Shown in pieces: positions 26,980 to 34,690 of a DNA stretch of 64,000 bases. Under the pieces are notes generated by a model that saw only the letters and a list, made by a program, of their open reading frames with translations, was not told the DNA's origin and ran no database searches. Made by a program: the position numbers and the translations under genes. Positions within the stretch are counted from its first letter, which is position 1. Each line of letters starts with the position of its first letter. Source of the DNA: Streptococcus sp. LPB0220 (GTDB lineage: Bacteria; Bacillota; Bacilli; Lactobacillales; Streptococcaceae); NCBI RefSeq assembly GCF_008727815.1, contig NZ_CP044230.1, forward strand, positions 1,038,001 through 1,102,000. The letters run 5' to 3'.

Positions 26980-26994
26980 AATTTTCAGACAATT
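26980..26994 (+). promoter_or_regulatory. Candidate CodY box at the efe promoter
   Basis: AATTTTCAGACAATT matches AATTTTCWGAAAATT at 14 of 15 positions. It ends one base before the -35 hexamer of the efe operon, a position consistent with repression. Confidence 0.55.
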
Positions 26995-26995
26995 A

Positions 26996-27024
26996 TTGAA
27001 AAATGAGAAAATATCTGGTAAAAT
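26996..27024 (+). promoter_or_regulatory. Promoter of the efe-tat operon
   Basis: TTGAAA and TAAAAT separated by 17 bases, 32 bases before the efeO start codon. Confidence 0.65.
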
Positions 27025-27055
27025 AAGGGCAAGAACAAATGAGGAGAGGTCTTTC

Positions 27056-27928
27056 ATGAAAAAATATAGTCTACTCTTATTGAGTGTTGCTCTTTTAGCA
27101 GGGTGTGCAAATTCTACTAGCAAACAGTCGAGTCAAAAGACGCAAACCAGCTCAACGGTGCACTTGTCAAAGGCTGACCAGAAGACCTTGGACAATGCGA
27201 CAGCTGAATACAAAGACTTTGTTGAAATGCAAATTGACCAATTGCTCAAGGATACAGAAGGATTCCGAGCTACCCTAAAAGACGGGAATTTGGAAGAAGC
27301 CAAAAAGCAATACCCCTTGATCCGTATGGCCTATGAACGTTCCGAACCGATCGCTGAAACTTTCGGAGAATCGGATGTCAAGATCGACTACCGCTTGGTG
27401 GATTATGTGGATGAAAATAAATCAGAAGATGGCTGGTCAGGTTTCCACCGGATTGAGCGTATCCTTTGGGAAAACAATACTACAGATGGAACAGACAAAT
27501 ATGCTGACCAACTGGTGAACGATATCAAGGAGTTGAAAGCTAAAATTGCTACAGTAGAAGTCACACCGGATATCATGTTGACCGGAGCTGTCGATTTGCT
27601 CAACGAAGTGGCAACGCAAAAGATTACGGGTGAAGAAGAAGTCTTCTCTCATACAGATCTTTACGACTTCCGCGCCAATATTGAAGGGGCTGAAAAGATC
27701 TTCTCTCTCTTTAAACCCCTGATTGAGAAAAAAGATGCCAAATTGGTTAAAACCTTGGAATCAGAATTCAAGAATGTTAATGCTTTATTGGACAAACACA
27801 TGACAGATGATTCAAACTATAAGTCTTACACAGATTTATCCAAGGAAGATACCAAGGAATTGGCAGAAGCTGTGACCAAACTTGGTGAACCCTTGTCTCA
27901 AATGGGTGTGATTTTAGATGGGAAATAA
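27056..27928 (+). CDS. efeO: Iron uptake lipoprotein EfeO/EfeM
   Basis: A 290-residue surface lipoprotein binding or delivering iron to the EfeU permease. N-terminal signal with lipobox LLAGC, then the EfeO/imelysin-like M75 domain with the HxxE motif in GFHRIERILW near residue 140 that is thought to bind metal. I start at ATG 27056 after GAGGAGAGG; the upstream residues of a longer reading lie in the promoter. First gene of a five-gene run efeO-efeB-efeU-tatC-tatA. Confidence 0.93.
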   Translation: MKKYSLLLLSVALLAGCANSTSKQSSQKTQTSSTVHLSKADQKTLDNATAEYKDFVEMQIDQLLKDTEGFRATLKDGNLEEAKKQYPLIRMAYERSEPIAETFGESDVKIDYRLVDYVDENKSEDGWSGFHRIERILWENNTTDGTDKYADQLVNDIKELKAKIATVEVTPDIMLTGAVDLLNEVATQKITGEEEVFSHTDLYDFRANIEGAEKIFSLFKPLIEKKDAKLVKTLESEFKNVNALLDKHMTDDSNYKSYTDLSKEDTKELAEAVTKLGEPLSQMGVILDGK

Positions 27929-27933
27929 GAAAA

Positions 27934-29139
27934 ATGGCTGACGAAAAATTTTTAGATAAAAAAATGGACCGTCGTGAATTTCTTAAAAAAGCAGGTATTG
28001 GAGGGGCTGGTCTAGCGCTGGGCCTCTCTGGTGCATCTGCTTTTTTCGCTAATCAAGACAGTTCCAGCAAAAAAGCTTATGATGGGGATGAAGACATCTC
28101 CTTTTATGGCAAGCACCAAGCAGGGATTACGACTCCTATGCAGAAGGCTTGCTACTTGGTGGTATTAGACCTTCACACGACGGACAAAAAAGAAATCATC
28201 CAGCTTTTTAAAGACTGGACCGACTATAGTAGTAAATTAGTCGAAGGAGAATTGGTCAAAAAAGATGGCGCCAATGCCCTCTTGCCTCCAACAGATACAG
28301 GTGAAACAGTAGGACTCAATCCCTATCGCTTGAGCCTGACGTTTGGTGTCTCTGCCAGCTTTCTCAAGAAATTAGGTTTGGAGTCCAAACGTCCCAAGCT
28401 CTTTCGTGATTTGCCTCCATTTCCAAAGGAGCAGTTGCAGGACAAATACACTGGTGGTGATATCGTCATTCAGGCCTGTGCCGACGATGAGCAAGTAGCC
28501 TTTCATGCGGTCCGAAATCTCATCCGCAAAGGTCGCAATACCATCACCATGAAGTGGAGCAAGTCCGGTTTTGCGGCGATTGGTGACAGAAAAGAAACGC
28601 CGCGTAACCTCTTTGGTTTCAAGGATGGAACAGCAAATGTCACGACGGAGAAGGATTTTGATAAGGTCGTCTGGACAGACAGCAAGGATTGGATGAAGGG
28701 TGGTTCCTATATGGCTCTTCGCCTAGTGCAAATGCACTTGGAAACTTGGGACCGAACCAATTTGCAGGAGCAGGAAAACACTTTTGGTCGCTACAAGGAG
28801 TCCGGTGCTCCCTTTGGTAAAACCAACGAATTTGATGAGGTAGATTTATCTAAACTACCTGTAGATTCACATGTTCGTTTGGCCAAAGAAGTCGATCGTC
28901 CGATTTTACGGCGTTCTTATTCTTATTCGGATGGCATCAATGAACAGACTGGGCAATTTGATGCTGGCTTGATCTTTATCGCCTTTCAAAAGGATCCGAA
29001 CAGCTTTGTCAAAATCCAAACCAACTTAGGCGCAGTGGACAAAATGAACGAGTACATCACCCATATCGGAAGTGGACTCTTTGCTTGCTTTGCAGGCGTT
29101 GAGAAAGGAGGGTATCTTGGTCAAGCACTCTTTGAATAA
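27934..29139 (+). CDS. efeB: Dyp-type haem peroxidase EfeB, Tat substrate
   Basis: A 401-residue DyP-family peroxidase. The N-terminus is a twin-arginine signal (DRREFLKKAGIGGAGLALGL), so the haem-loaded protein is exported folded. DyP signatures are GFKDGTAN (the GxxDG motif with catalytic aspartate) and DSHVRLA holding the proximal histidine, with RRSYSYSDG after it. In the Efe system it oxidises ferrous iron or acts on haem iron at the cell surface. Five bases after efeO, and its 3' end overlaps efeU. tatC and tatA two genes on are its export machinery. Confidence 0.95.
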   Translation: MADEKFLDKKMDRREFLKKAGIGGAGLALGLSGASAFFANQDSSSKKAYDGDEDISFYGKHQAGITTPMQKACYLVVLDLHTTDKKEIIQLFKDWTDYSSKLVEGELVKKDGANALLPPTDTGETVGLNPYRLSLTFGVSASFLKKLGLESKRPKLFRDLPPFPKEQLQDKYTGGDIVIQACADDEQVAFHAVRNLIRKGRNTITMKWSKSGFAAIGDRKETPRNLFGFKDGTANVTTEKDFDKVVWTDSKDWMKGGSYMALRLVQMHLETWDRTNLQEQENTFGRYKESGAPFGKTNEFDEVDLSKLPVDSHVRLAKEVDRPILRRSYSYSDGINEQTGQFDAGLIFIAFQKDPNSFVKIQTNLGAVDKMNEYITHIGSGLFACFAGVEKGGYLGQALFE

Positions 29140-30802
29140 ACTCTTGATCTTGTTCGGCCTTCTTGCCTTGTTCTGGACTCATCCAGTAGCTGCGGAATCT
29201 TATAGCGATCTCTTTATCAAGATCACAGATGCAACAACCGCTGTAGAAAATAAGGACCAGGATAAGGCCAAGGAATTGATCGCTGAGATTCAGGCTGATT
29301 TTGAATCCAAAGACCACCATGATTCCAAGGCAGGAAAAAAAGTTAGCCAAGCCCTGGCTATAAAAGGGGAGGTAACCAAAGACGATCTTACCAAGATCTC
29401 ATCAGCCTTGCTCGCTTTTGAAAAAGAGCAAAATCCGGTCGATTTAGAGGCGGAAAAAGACAAACTCGTGAGTCGCCTCGCACCTTATTTTAAGAACCTA
29501 CAAGAGGCCATTACAGCTAAGGATCTGGATAAAACCCGTCAAACCTATGCAGATCTCAATAACACATGGACGCGAAACGAAGCGGTGGTAAGAGATCACA
29601 GCACAGCCTACTATGGCAAAATCGAGACGGCCATTTCGCTCTTGCGCAGTAGTATTGAAACAGAGCCTACCGATTTTATCAACATCCAGTCCTCTTATGA
29701 TGACCTCAAAAATGGGATTGATGCCTTTGTAAAAGGAGAAGCCGTTAGCAGTGCCAGTACGGATTTGACGTTGAACGATGGGATCAAGCTTTTGGAGAAG
29801 GCGCAAAGCCAATTCCAATCCGGCGATGATAAATCTGCCGCAGCAACTATGAAGCAGTTCATCACGATCTGGCCAACTATCGAGGGGGATGTCAGCACGA
29901 CCAATCCCAGTCTTTACACGCGCGTAGAGAGCGAATCCCCGGTCATTATGGTCAAGGGGAAAGAAAAGGCCTATCAAGAGAAATTACAAGCCTTGATCAG
30001 GGATCTGTCTGCGGTCGATACGACAGCTTCTTACAACGCCTTTGATGCCATGTTGATCCTTCTGCGTGAAGGAGTAGAAGCCCTTCTGATCGTGATGGCG
30101 CTTGTGACGACCCTTAAGGCTGCTAAGATGAGGAAAGGACTCAAATGGGTTTATGGTGGAGCTATTGCTGGTGTTCTTGCCAGTGCAGCGATTGCTCTTG
30201 TTCTGCAAGTAGCATTTCCAGCTGTTACTTCGGGGTCTAATCGGGAAATCATTGAAGGTGGCGTTGGGATTTTCGCTGTGGTCATGATGATCCTCATCGG
30301 AATTTGGCTCCACAGCAAGTCCTCTGTCAAACAGTGGAATGCCTTTATGGACCGTCAAATGAAGACAGTGACGGCTACAGGAAGCTTTGTCTCTATGTTT
30401 GCCCTCAGTTTCTTAGCAGTCTTTCGTGAAGGGGCTGAGACTATTCTCTTTTATGTCGGGATCATTCCGCGGATTACAACTGCGAATTTCTTACTGGGAA
30501 TCGGGCTTGCTATAGCTGTTCTCATCATTATTGCAGTGGCCATGACCAAGGCTAGTCAAGCTATCCAACCTCATCGAATCTTTTTCATTCTGACGTGGTT
30601 GATTTACGCTTTGGCCTTCAAGATGCTCGGTGTCAGCATCCACGCCCTTCAGTTGACCAATATCCTACCTAGCCATTTGGTCAATGGACTTCCAACCATC
30701 GATTGGGCGGGGATCTATCCAAGCTGGGAAGTTCTTCTTCCTCAGTTAATGTTTGTGGCCTTGATCGCCCTTATCACGGTGAGACAGCATGGCAAAGAGT
30801 AG
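29117..30802 (+). CDS. efeU: FTR1-type iron permease EfeU with extracellular extension
   Basis: Iron permease of the OFeT family. The C-terminal 240 residues form about seven helices with both REXXE iron motifs, LLREGVEALLI and FREGAETILF. Before them lie a signal peptide and about 300 residues of soluble, helix-rich sequence outside the cell, larger than in E. coli EfeU. I choose the TTG at 29117, 5 bases after AAAGGAGGG, giving 561 residues and an N-terminal signal peptide (ending near VAAES); a start at 29072 lacks such a site. Overlaps efeB by 23 bases and tatC by 14. Confidence 0.92.
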   Translation: MVKHSLNKLLILFGLLALFWTHPVAAESYSDLFIKITDATTAVENKDQDKAKELIAEIQADFESKDHHDSKAGKKVSQALAIKGEVTKDDLTKISSALLAFEKEQNPVDLEAEKDKLVSRLAPYFKNLQEAITAKDLDKTRQTYADLNNTWTRNEAVVRDHSTAYYGKIETAISLLRSSIETEPTDFINIQSSYDDLKNGIDAFVKGEAVSSASTDLTLNDGIKLLEKAQSQFQSGDDKSAAATMKQFITIWPTIEGDVSTTNPSLYTRVESESPVIMVKGKEKAYQEKLQALIRDLSAVDTTASYNAFDAMLILLREGVEALLIVMALVTTLKAAKMRKGLKWVYGGAIAGVLASAAIALVLQVAFPAVTSGSNREIIEGGVGIFAVVMMILIGIWLHSKSSVKQWNAFMDRQMKTVTATGSFVSMFALSFLAVFREGAETILFYVGIIPRITTANFLLGIGLAIAVLIIIAVAMTKASQAIQPHRIFFILTWLIYALAFKMLGVSIHALQLTNILPSHLVNGLPTIDWAGIYPSWEVLLPQLMFVALIALITVRQHGKE

Positions 30803-31508
30803 AGCAGATGAAATGACCATTGTTGAGCACTTGGTCGAATTTCGAAAACGATTGATCGCAGTGGTCTTGTGTTATATTATCGTCTTTCTGGTGGCTTTTG
30901 TATTTGGTGGAGAGCTTTACCAAGCCTTGACGGCTAGCCTGCATCAAAAACTGCTGGTACTGGGACCAAATGATATCCTCTGGATCTATGTATCGCTGGC
31001 TAATCTCACAGCCTTTAGCCTGACCTTGCCCTTTATTGTCTACCAGATCTGGCAATTTGTAAGGCCGGCTTTGAAGGAGAAGGAGGCGCGTGCAGTCTTT
31101 GCTTACATCCCAGCTAGCTTTATTTGCTTTGTGCTGGGGCTTGCATTTGGTTATTTCTTTGTCAGTCCAGCTATTTTAGAGGTCCTGATGCGCTTGGGAG
31201 AAGGGTTGTTTGATACCCAATTAACGGCACAAAATTATTTAACCTTCTTATGGCACACCACCTTGCCTTTAGGGGTCTTGTTCGAGTTACCAGTTTTGGT
31301 AGCTTTTCTGACCTCGATTGGACTTTTGACACCGCAGTTTTTAATCACCTACCGTCGTTACGCTTACTTTGTTCTGCTGGTCTTAGCCGTCGTGTTAACC
31401 CCTGCAGACTTTATCAGTGACTTGGCCATGACACTCCCTTTGATCCTCTTATTCGAAGTCAGTGTCGCCATCAGTAAAGTCATCTATTTAAGAAAAAGGA
31501 GAAACTAA
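30789..31508 (+). CDS. tatC: Twin-arginine translocase subunit TatC
   Basis: A 239-residue membrane protein with six hydrophobic helices; the receptor that binds the twin-arginine signal. N-terminal MTIVEHLVEFRKRLI matches the family signature, and PFIVYQIWQFVRPAL and FELPVLVAFL are conserved TatC regions. Overlaps the 3' end of efeU and is followed by tatA with a one-base overlap. Its position inside the efe operon suggests a dedicated Tat system with EfeB as main cargo. Confidence 0.95.
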   Translation: MAKSRADEMTIVEHLVEFRKRLIAVVLCYIIVFLVAFVFGGELYQALTASLHQKLLVLGPNDILWIYVSLANLTAFSLTLPFIVYQIWQFVRPALKEKEARAVFAYIPASFICFVLGLAFGYFFVSPAILEVLMRLGEGLFDTQLTAQNYLTFLWHTTLPLGVLFELPVLVAFLTSIGLLTPQFLITYRRYAYFVLLVLAVVLTPADFISDLAMTLPLILLFEVSVAISKVIYLRKRRN

Positions 31509-31705
31509 TGGGAATTTTACGTGATATTGGAGCACCAGGTTTGATCATCATCATCCTGGGCGCCCTCTTGATTTTTGGACCAAAACGCCTGCCAGAGTTG
31601 GGTCAGTCCATCGGCAAAATGTTTGCTGAATTTAAGACAGCTGTCAATAAAGGCAGTGAAGAAGATGATCATGACGCAAAAGAAGACAAGAAAGAAAAAG
31701 AATAA
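31508..31705 (+). CDS. tatA: Twin-arginine translocase subunit TatA
   Basis: A 65-residue pore-forming Tat subunit: one hydrophobic helix (GLIIIILGALLIFG), then GPKRLPELGQSIGKM, the hinge and amphipathic helix of TatA/E, and a charged tail rich in Asp, Glu and Lys. No tatB is seen, as in other Gram-positive minimal TatAC systems. Last gene of the efe-tat run. Confidence 0.95.
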   Translation: MGILRDIGAPGLIIIILGALLIFGPKRLPELGQSIGKMFAEFKTAVNKGSEEDDHDAKEDKKEKE

Positions 31706-31727
31706 TCAGACAATTTTTAAAATTCTA

Positions 31728-31756
31728 TTGAGTTCGATTGCATAAAAAGGTATAAT
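31728..31756 (+). promoter_or_regulatory. Promoter of a small membrane-protein gene
   Basis: TTGAGT and TATAAT separated by exactly 17 bases, 35 bases before an ATG that follows AAGGAGG. Confidence 0.7.
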
Positions 31757-31791
31757 AAGACAAGGACTTGCAATCGACGAAGGAGGAAACT

Positions 31792-31902
31792 ATGATTATT
31801 ACGATTTTGTCACTCATTTTCTATTTCAGCTATATCGGATTCTTATGCTGGTTAGTCGTAAAAATTGTCGAAAAATTGTTCAATTTCTTATTGAACCGTT
31901 AA
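31792..31902 (+). CDS. 36-residue single-helix membrane peptide
   Basis: A short reading frame with unusually complete signals: consensus promoter, AAGGAGGA 5 bases before ATG, and an intrinsic terminator straight after the stop. The peptide starts MIITILSLIFYFSY, spans the membrane once, and ends with the basic tail KIVEKLFNFLLNR. I do not recognise a family. The self-contained unit suggests a real product; it could be a regulatory or holin/toxin-like peptide, or a subunit of a membrane complex. No antisense partner is obvious. Confidence 0.6.
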   Translation: MIITILSLIFYFSYIGFLCWLVVKIVEKLFNFLLNR

Positions 31903-31911
31903 TAAAGAAAT

Positions 31912-31943
31912 AATCCATTTCACCCTGTGTGAGTGGATTTTTT
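31912..31943 (+). terminator. Terminator of the 36-residue peptide gene
   Basis: AATCCA and TGGATT with TTTCAC/GTGAG inside, followed by TTTTTT. Confidence 0.7.
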
Positions 31944-32014
31944 GTATCCAATTCAGTTAGAAAGATTAAAACAAAGAGGTTTTAACGGTCTCAGATTGAA
32001 GATAAAGTCATATA

Positions 32015-32107
32015 AAAACTTTCCTTAAGTGAGTACGGACGTCAGCGAACTTCTTAGAAGTTCCATGACTAAATCAAGATACAAAGGACGTCAGCGGACA
32101 AAGTCAA
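32015..32107. repeat. Structured intergenic repeat B, shortened copy
   Basis: The first 55 bases match repeat B at 25057 with few changes, including the start AAAACTTTCC and hairpin GAACTTC/GAAGTTC. The two inner hairpins of the full copy are missing, and GGACGTCAGCG occurs twice (32037 and 32086), suggesting deletion or slippage. The 515 bases from 31903 to 32417 otherwise hold a terminator, a doubtful 35-codon frame and the promoter of the next gene. Confidence 0.7.
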
Positions 32108-32127
32108 AATAGGAATTTAGAAAGCAA

Positions 32128-32235
32128 GTGAAACAACACAACAAAACCATCGTTTTACTGACTGTTTTGTTTATTGCTATGCTTTCCATTTCAATGTTTT
32201 TATATCTTTCAACTCCTAGTATTTTTTGTTACTAG
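32128..32235 (+). CDS. Doubtful 35-residue hydrophobic frame
   Basis: GTG-started frame encoding a basic start and one hydrophobic helix (KTIVLLTVLFIAMLSISMF). The only possible ribosome site, AGGAA, is too far upstream. It may be the broken N-terminus of a former membrane protein gene rather than a working peptide. Confidence 0.2.
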   Translation: MKQHNKTIVLLTVLFIAMLSISMFLYLSTPSIFCY

Positions 32236-32417
32236 TGATGGACTATATCGTTTGTTTTTCTTATCTATTTTATAAGAAAGTTAAGCTTAATAGAAATACA
32301 GTAATTACAAGATTCTAATATTTTCTGTTATAGCTTTATGTGGCATGGGTATAAATTGATATAACTTTTATTATCTATGGTATAATGAGATAAATTTGGA
32401 GTTGTAGAGGTGAGCAT

Positions 32418-33035
32418 TTGGAAGGACATAGACCTGATTTTAGAGATATTAAATCATTTGAAGAATTTAACAGATACTACTGGTATCGAGAAGAGCTTTC
32501 ACAAATTTGTAAGTACCTTGGATTAGAATACAGATGTACAAAAAAAGAATTAAATCATATTATAGAACAATATTTTAAGGGAAATAGAGTAGAAAAATTT
32601 TTGAGGAAAAGAAACAAAAATCAAACCGAAATAATAACCCTAAATACATCATTACTTGAATGTGGGTTTTCCTTTAATCAGAAATTTCGTGATTATTTTT
32701 CAGCTGTAACAGGTGTTAATCCGTTTAAGTTTAATGCTGATATGGCAACTGCTTGGAGAAAAGTAAAACGGGACAACAACATAAATTTTACAATCAAAGA
32801 TATGATTAAAATATACTATGGAGAGTCAGACTACGCCAAGTATGATAATTCAGCTTGCCAATGGAATCAATTTCTAAAAGACTTTTGTGCAGATGAATTT
32901 AGCAATCATTACTCCAACAAGTTAAAAGTTGCGGCTATCCTTTGGAATGAAGTTAGAGATTCAAAAAATAAAAAAATTTATTCACGGGGACTTCTAAAAG
33001 AATATAGCTACAAAATAGAGGAGTACTGTAAGTAA
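32418..33035 (+). CDS. SAP-like / DUF6434 family protein
   Basis: A 205-residue basic cytoplasmic protein. Residues about 20-60 resemble a SAP-type helix pair (REELSQICKYLGLEYRCTKK), which binds DNA or RNA in other proteins, and residues 85-200 fit the DUF6434 kind (TIKDMIKIYYGESDYAKYD). Function is unknown. The start is TTG at 32418 with GAGGTGAG upstream. The gene is AT-rich compared with the core genes around it and stands alone with its own terminator, as an accessory gene would. Confidence 0.65.
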   Translation: MEGHRPDFRDIKSFEEFNRYYWYREELSQICKYLGLEYRCTKKELNHIIEQYFKGNRVEKFLRKRNKNQTEIITLNTSLLECGFSFNQKFRDYFSAVTGVNPFKFNADMATAWRKVKRDNNINFTIKDMIKIYYGESDYAKYDNSACQWNQFLKDFCADEFSNHYSNKLKVAAILWNEVRDSKNKKIYSRGLLKEYSYKIEEYCK

Positions 33036-33071
33036 ACAATTTCAAGTTTGTCGAACGGAATATAAAGTAAT

Positions 33072-33106
33072 AAAGACGTTAGAAATAAAAAATCTATCGT
33101 CTTTTT
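33072..33106 (+). terminator. Terminator after the DUF6434 gene
   Basis: AAAGACG-T-TAGA and TCTA-T-CGTCTTT pair around an A-rich loop and run into TTTTT. Confidence 0.7.
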
Positions 33107-33558
33107 CATGCCTATTTTCAATTTATATTGCTATCAATAAATAGGGAAAACTCGCAAGAGTTGCTAACTAGTATTTCAAACGCCTCTCACTAATATATAC
33201 ACGACAAAATGCTAATCTTCCTATATCCTATTTTTCGCAACTCTAGTATATCAGATGAACATGTCTTTTGTGTTGCACTTCATTTTTCAACAGGGCAAAT
33301 AAAAAGATAGTTGAAAACTATAGAATATTGAAATTACGCTATTTTTAGTCCAACTGAAACTCATACTTTCCAAACCAGACTTAAAAAAAGCTCGTAAAGC
33401 ATCACAATTTAGTAAAGGTTAATTCGTTACTGGAATTACTTACAAGATCTTAGCACTCTGTTTCTGCAGAGTGCTTTTTTGTTTTATAGAATATAAGAAA
33501 ATAGAATACGGATATGGTATAATGGAGTAACAAGTATTTCATTAGAGGAAGTGGCCAG
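33107..33558. other. AT-rich stretch without a gene
   Basis: About 450 bases with stops in all frames, 30-33 percent GC by eye. It holds an ACTCGCAAGAGT palindrome near 33154, a terminator at 33452-33482 and a TATAAT near 33519 that probably serves the next gene. It looks like decayed accessory DNA; no protein family was recognised. Confidence 0.4.
33452..33482 (+). terminator. Orphan intrinsic terminator
   Basis: AGCACTCTG and CAGAGTGCT form a perfect 9-base stem with 5-base loop and a T-run, but no intact gene lies just upstream. It may mark the end of a deleted gene. Confidence 0.8.
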
Positions 33559-33894
33559 ATGAAAATTATAGTTGATCGAGATTCAGTTTGTGCCGGAGAT
33601 GATATTTACAACCATGAGATGACATTCGAGGTGCCAGAAAGCCTCACTGTTGCTGAATTCTTTAACTTCGTGCAGAACCATGGCTTCTTAGCTGCCATTC
33701 AAGGAAATGATGTAGCGTGGGGGCTTCAAAATAGCACGGGTAAAATCGGAGAGTATTTTACAAAAACAGGAGAAGTCACGCATTCAGAAATTAACATTAA
33801 AGATAAAATTGATGAAGCTGGTGGCAAACCTAATTTCTATGTACGCTATTATAGTAACCCGGAATGGGCAAGAGAAAACAGTAGTAGAGGATAA
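33559..33894 (+). CDS. Conserved hypothetical protein, possible 3' frameshift
   Basis: A 111-residue acidic protein starting MKIIVDRDSVCAGDD; a beta-rich N-terminus and a helix around VAEFFNFVQNHGF can be guessed. I cannot assign a function. In the +1 frame the reading continues past the stop as TVVEDKLEEERVFSPNEFEK before ending at 33950, which reads like a natural C-terminus, so the gene may be frameshifted near 33885. A GAGG site precedes ATG. It lies in an accessory stretch just before a truncated ADP-ribosylglycohydrolase. Confidence 0.6.
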   Translation: MKIIVDRDSVCAGDDIYNHEMTFEVPESLTVAEFFNFVQNHGFLAAIQGNDVAWGLQNSTGKIGEYFTKTGEVTHSEINIKDKIDEAGGKPNFYVRYYSNPEWARENSSRG

Positions 33895-33957
33895 GCTTGA
33901 AGAAGAAAGAGTTTTTAGTCCGAATGAATTTGAAAAACAAATTGCTTAGTTAATAGC

Positions 33958-34007
33958 ACTCCTTCTACGAGATTATAAAATTCATTTTACAATCTCGTAG
34001 AAGGGGT
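33958..34007. repeat. Long inverted repeat
   Basis: ACTCCTTCTACGAGATT and AATCTCGTAGAAGGGGT pair over 17 positions (one T-G) with a 16-base AT-rich loop. No T-run follows on the plus strand, so it is not a standard terminator. Confidence 0.8.
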
Positions 34008-34051
34008 CCAGCAACCTGAGGGCGCTATCCTTCAAATTTTTCTCCCAAAAT

Positions 34052-34525
34052 GTGTCCAAAATATTGACAGAATTCCAAGAAGACCTTCAACCTCTGTTAG
34101 AGGATTATTTGAGAGCTAATTCAGAATACTGGAAAGAATACCAAGATCAGTTCAGAGAGCTATTTGACAAGGATTTTTATCAAAAACAACGAGAAGAAAT
34201 AATGTCTACAGGCTATGTGGTTGATAGTCTGAAAGCTAGTCTCTGGTGTCTAGGGACAACAGAGACTTTTGAAGGAGCTGCTTTAAAAGCGGTCAATCTC
34301 GGAAATGACACCGATACGATTGGTGGCATCACAGGAAGCTTTGCTGGAGCTCTCTATAAACTGGAAGGTATTCCAGATAAATGGGGACAACAATTGGTGA
34401 ATAGAGAATTGATCGATGAAAAATGTCAAAAATTGATAGAGTGCCTAGGTCAGTTAGATCTATTTATGAATGTGGAATACTTGCTTTCTCTGCTAGATGA
34501 TCTAGCAGAGAAAAATTTTTATTAG
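34052..34525 (+). pseudogene. Truncated ADP-ribosylglycohydrolase (DraG family)
   Basis: 157 codons corresponding to the C-terminal half of an ADP-ribosylglycohydrolase: SLKASLWCLGTTETFEGAAL and the metal-binding VNLGNDTDTIGGITGSFAGA, where the paired aspartates sit. Family proteins are about 270-330 residues and begin with an GDALG-type metal motif that is missing here. The GTG start at 34052 has no ribosome site. The last 14 codons read through a perfect palindrome (34485-34513), so the C-terminus may also be altered. Best regarded as a remnant. Confidence 0.75.
34485..34513. repeat. Perfect 13-base palindrome at the remnant's 3' end
   Basis: TTTCTCTGCTAGA and TCTAGCAGAGAAA are fully complementary around TGA, followed by AATTTTTAT. 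It can work as a terminator but lies inside the reading frame. Confidence 0.8.
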
Positions 34526-34538
34526 ATATGACATCAGT

Positions 34539-34567
34539 CAGCTAAACCCTTTTAGCTGTCTTTTTTT
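34539..34567 (+). terminator. Intrinsic terminator
   Basis: CAGCTAAA and TTTAGCTG around CCCT, followed by TCTTTTTTT. Confidence 0.8.
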
Positions 34568-34690
34568 GCTAGCGACTCGGTCACTAACTTGCTTGTCAAA
34601 GTATAATTCGGTATCATAGATATATAATGCTTGGTAAGTAGCCCTATTGTCAGTTCGGAACAATTAGATAGGAGAAGAGGAGAAAAACTA

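Noticed and set aside
33154-33260. ACTCGCAAGAGT palindrome and repeated short words, considered as a CRISPR leader or repeat
   Set aside because: No regularly spaced direct repeats and no cas gene near.
34052-34525. Functional short ADP-ribosylglycohydrolase
   Set aside because: The N-terminal metal-binding half is missing and there is no ribosome site at the GTG.
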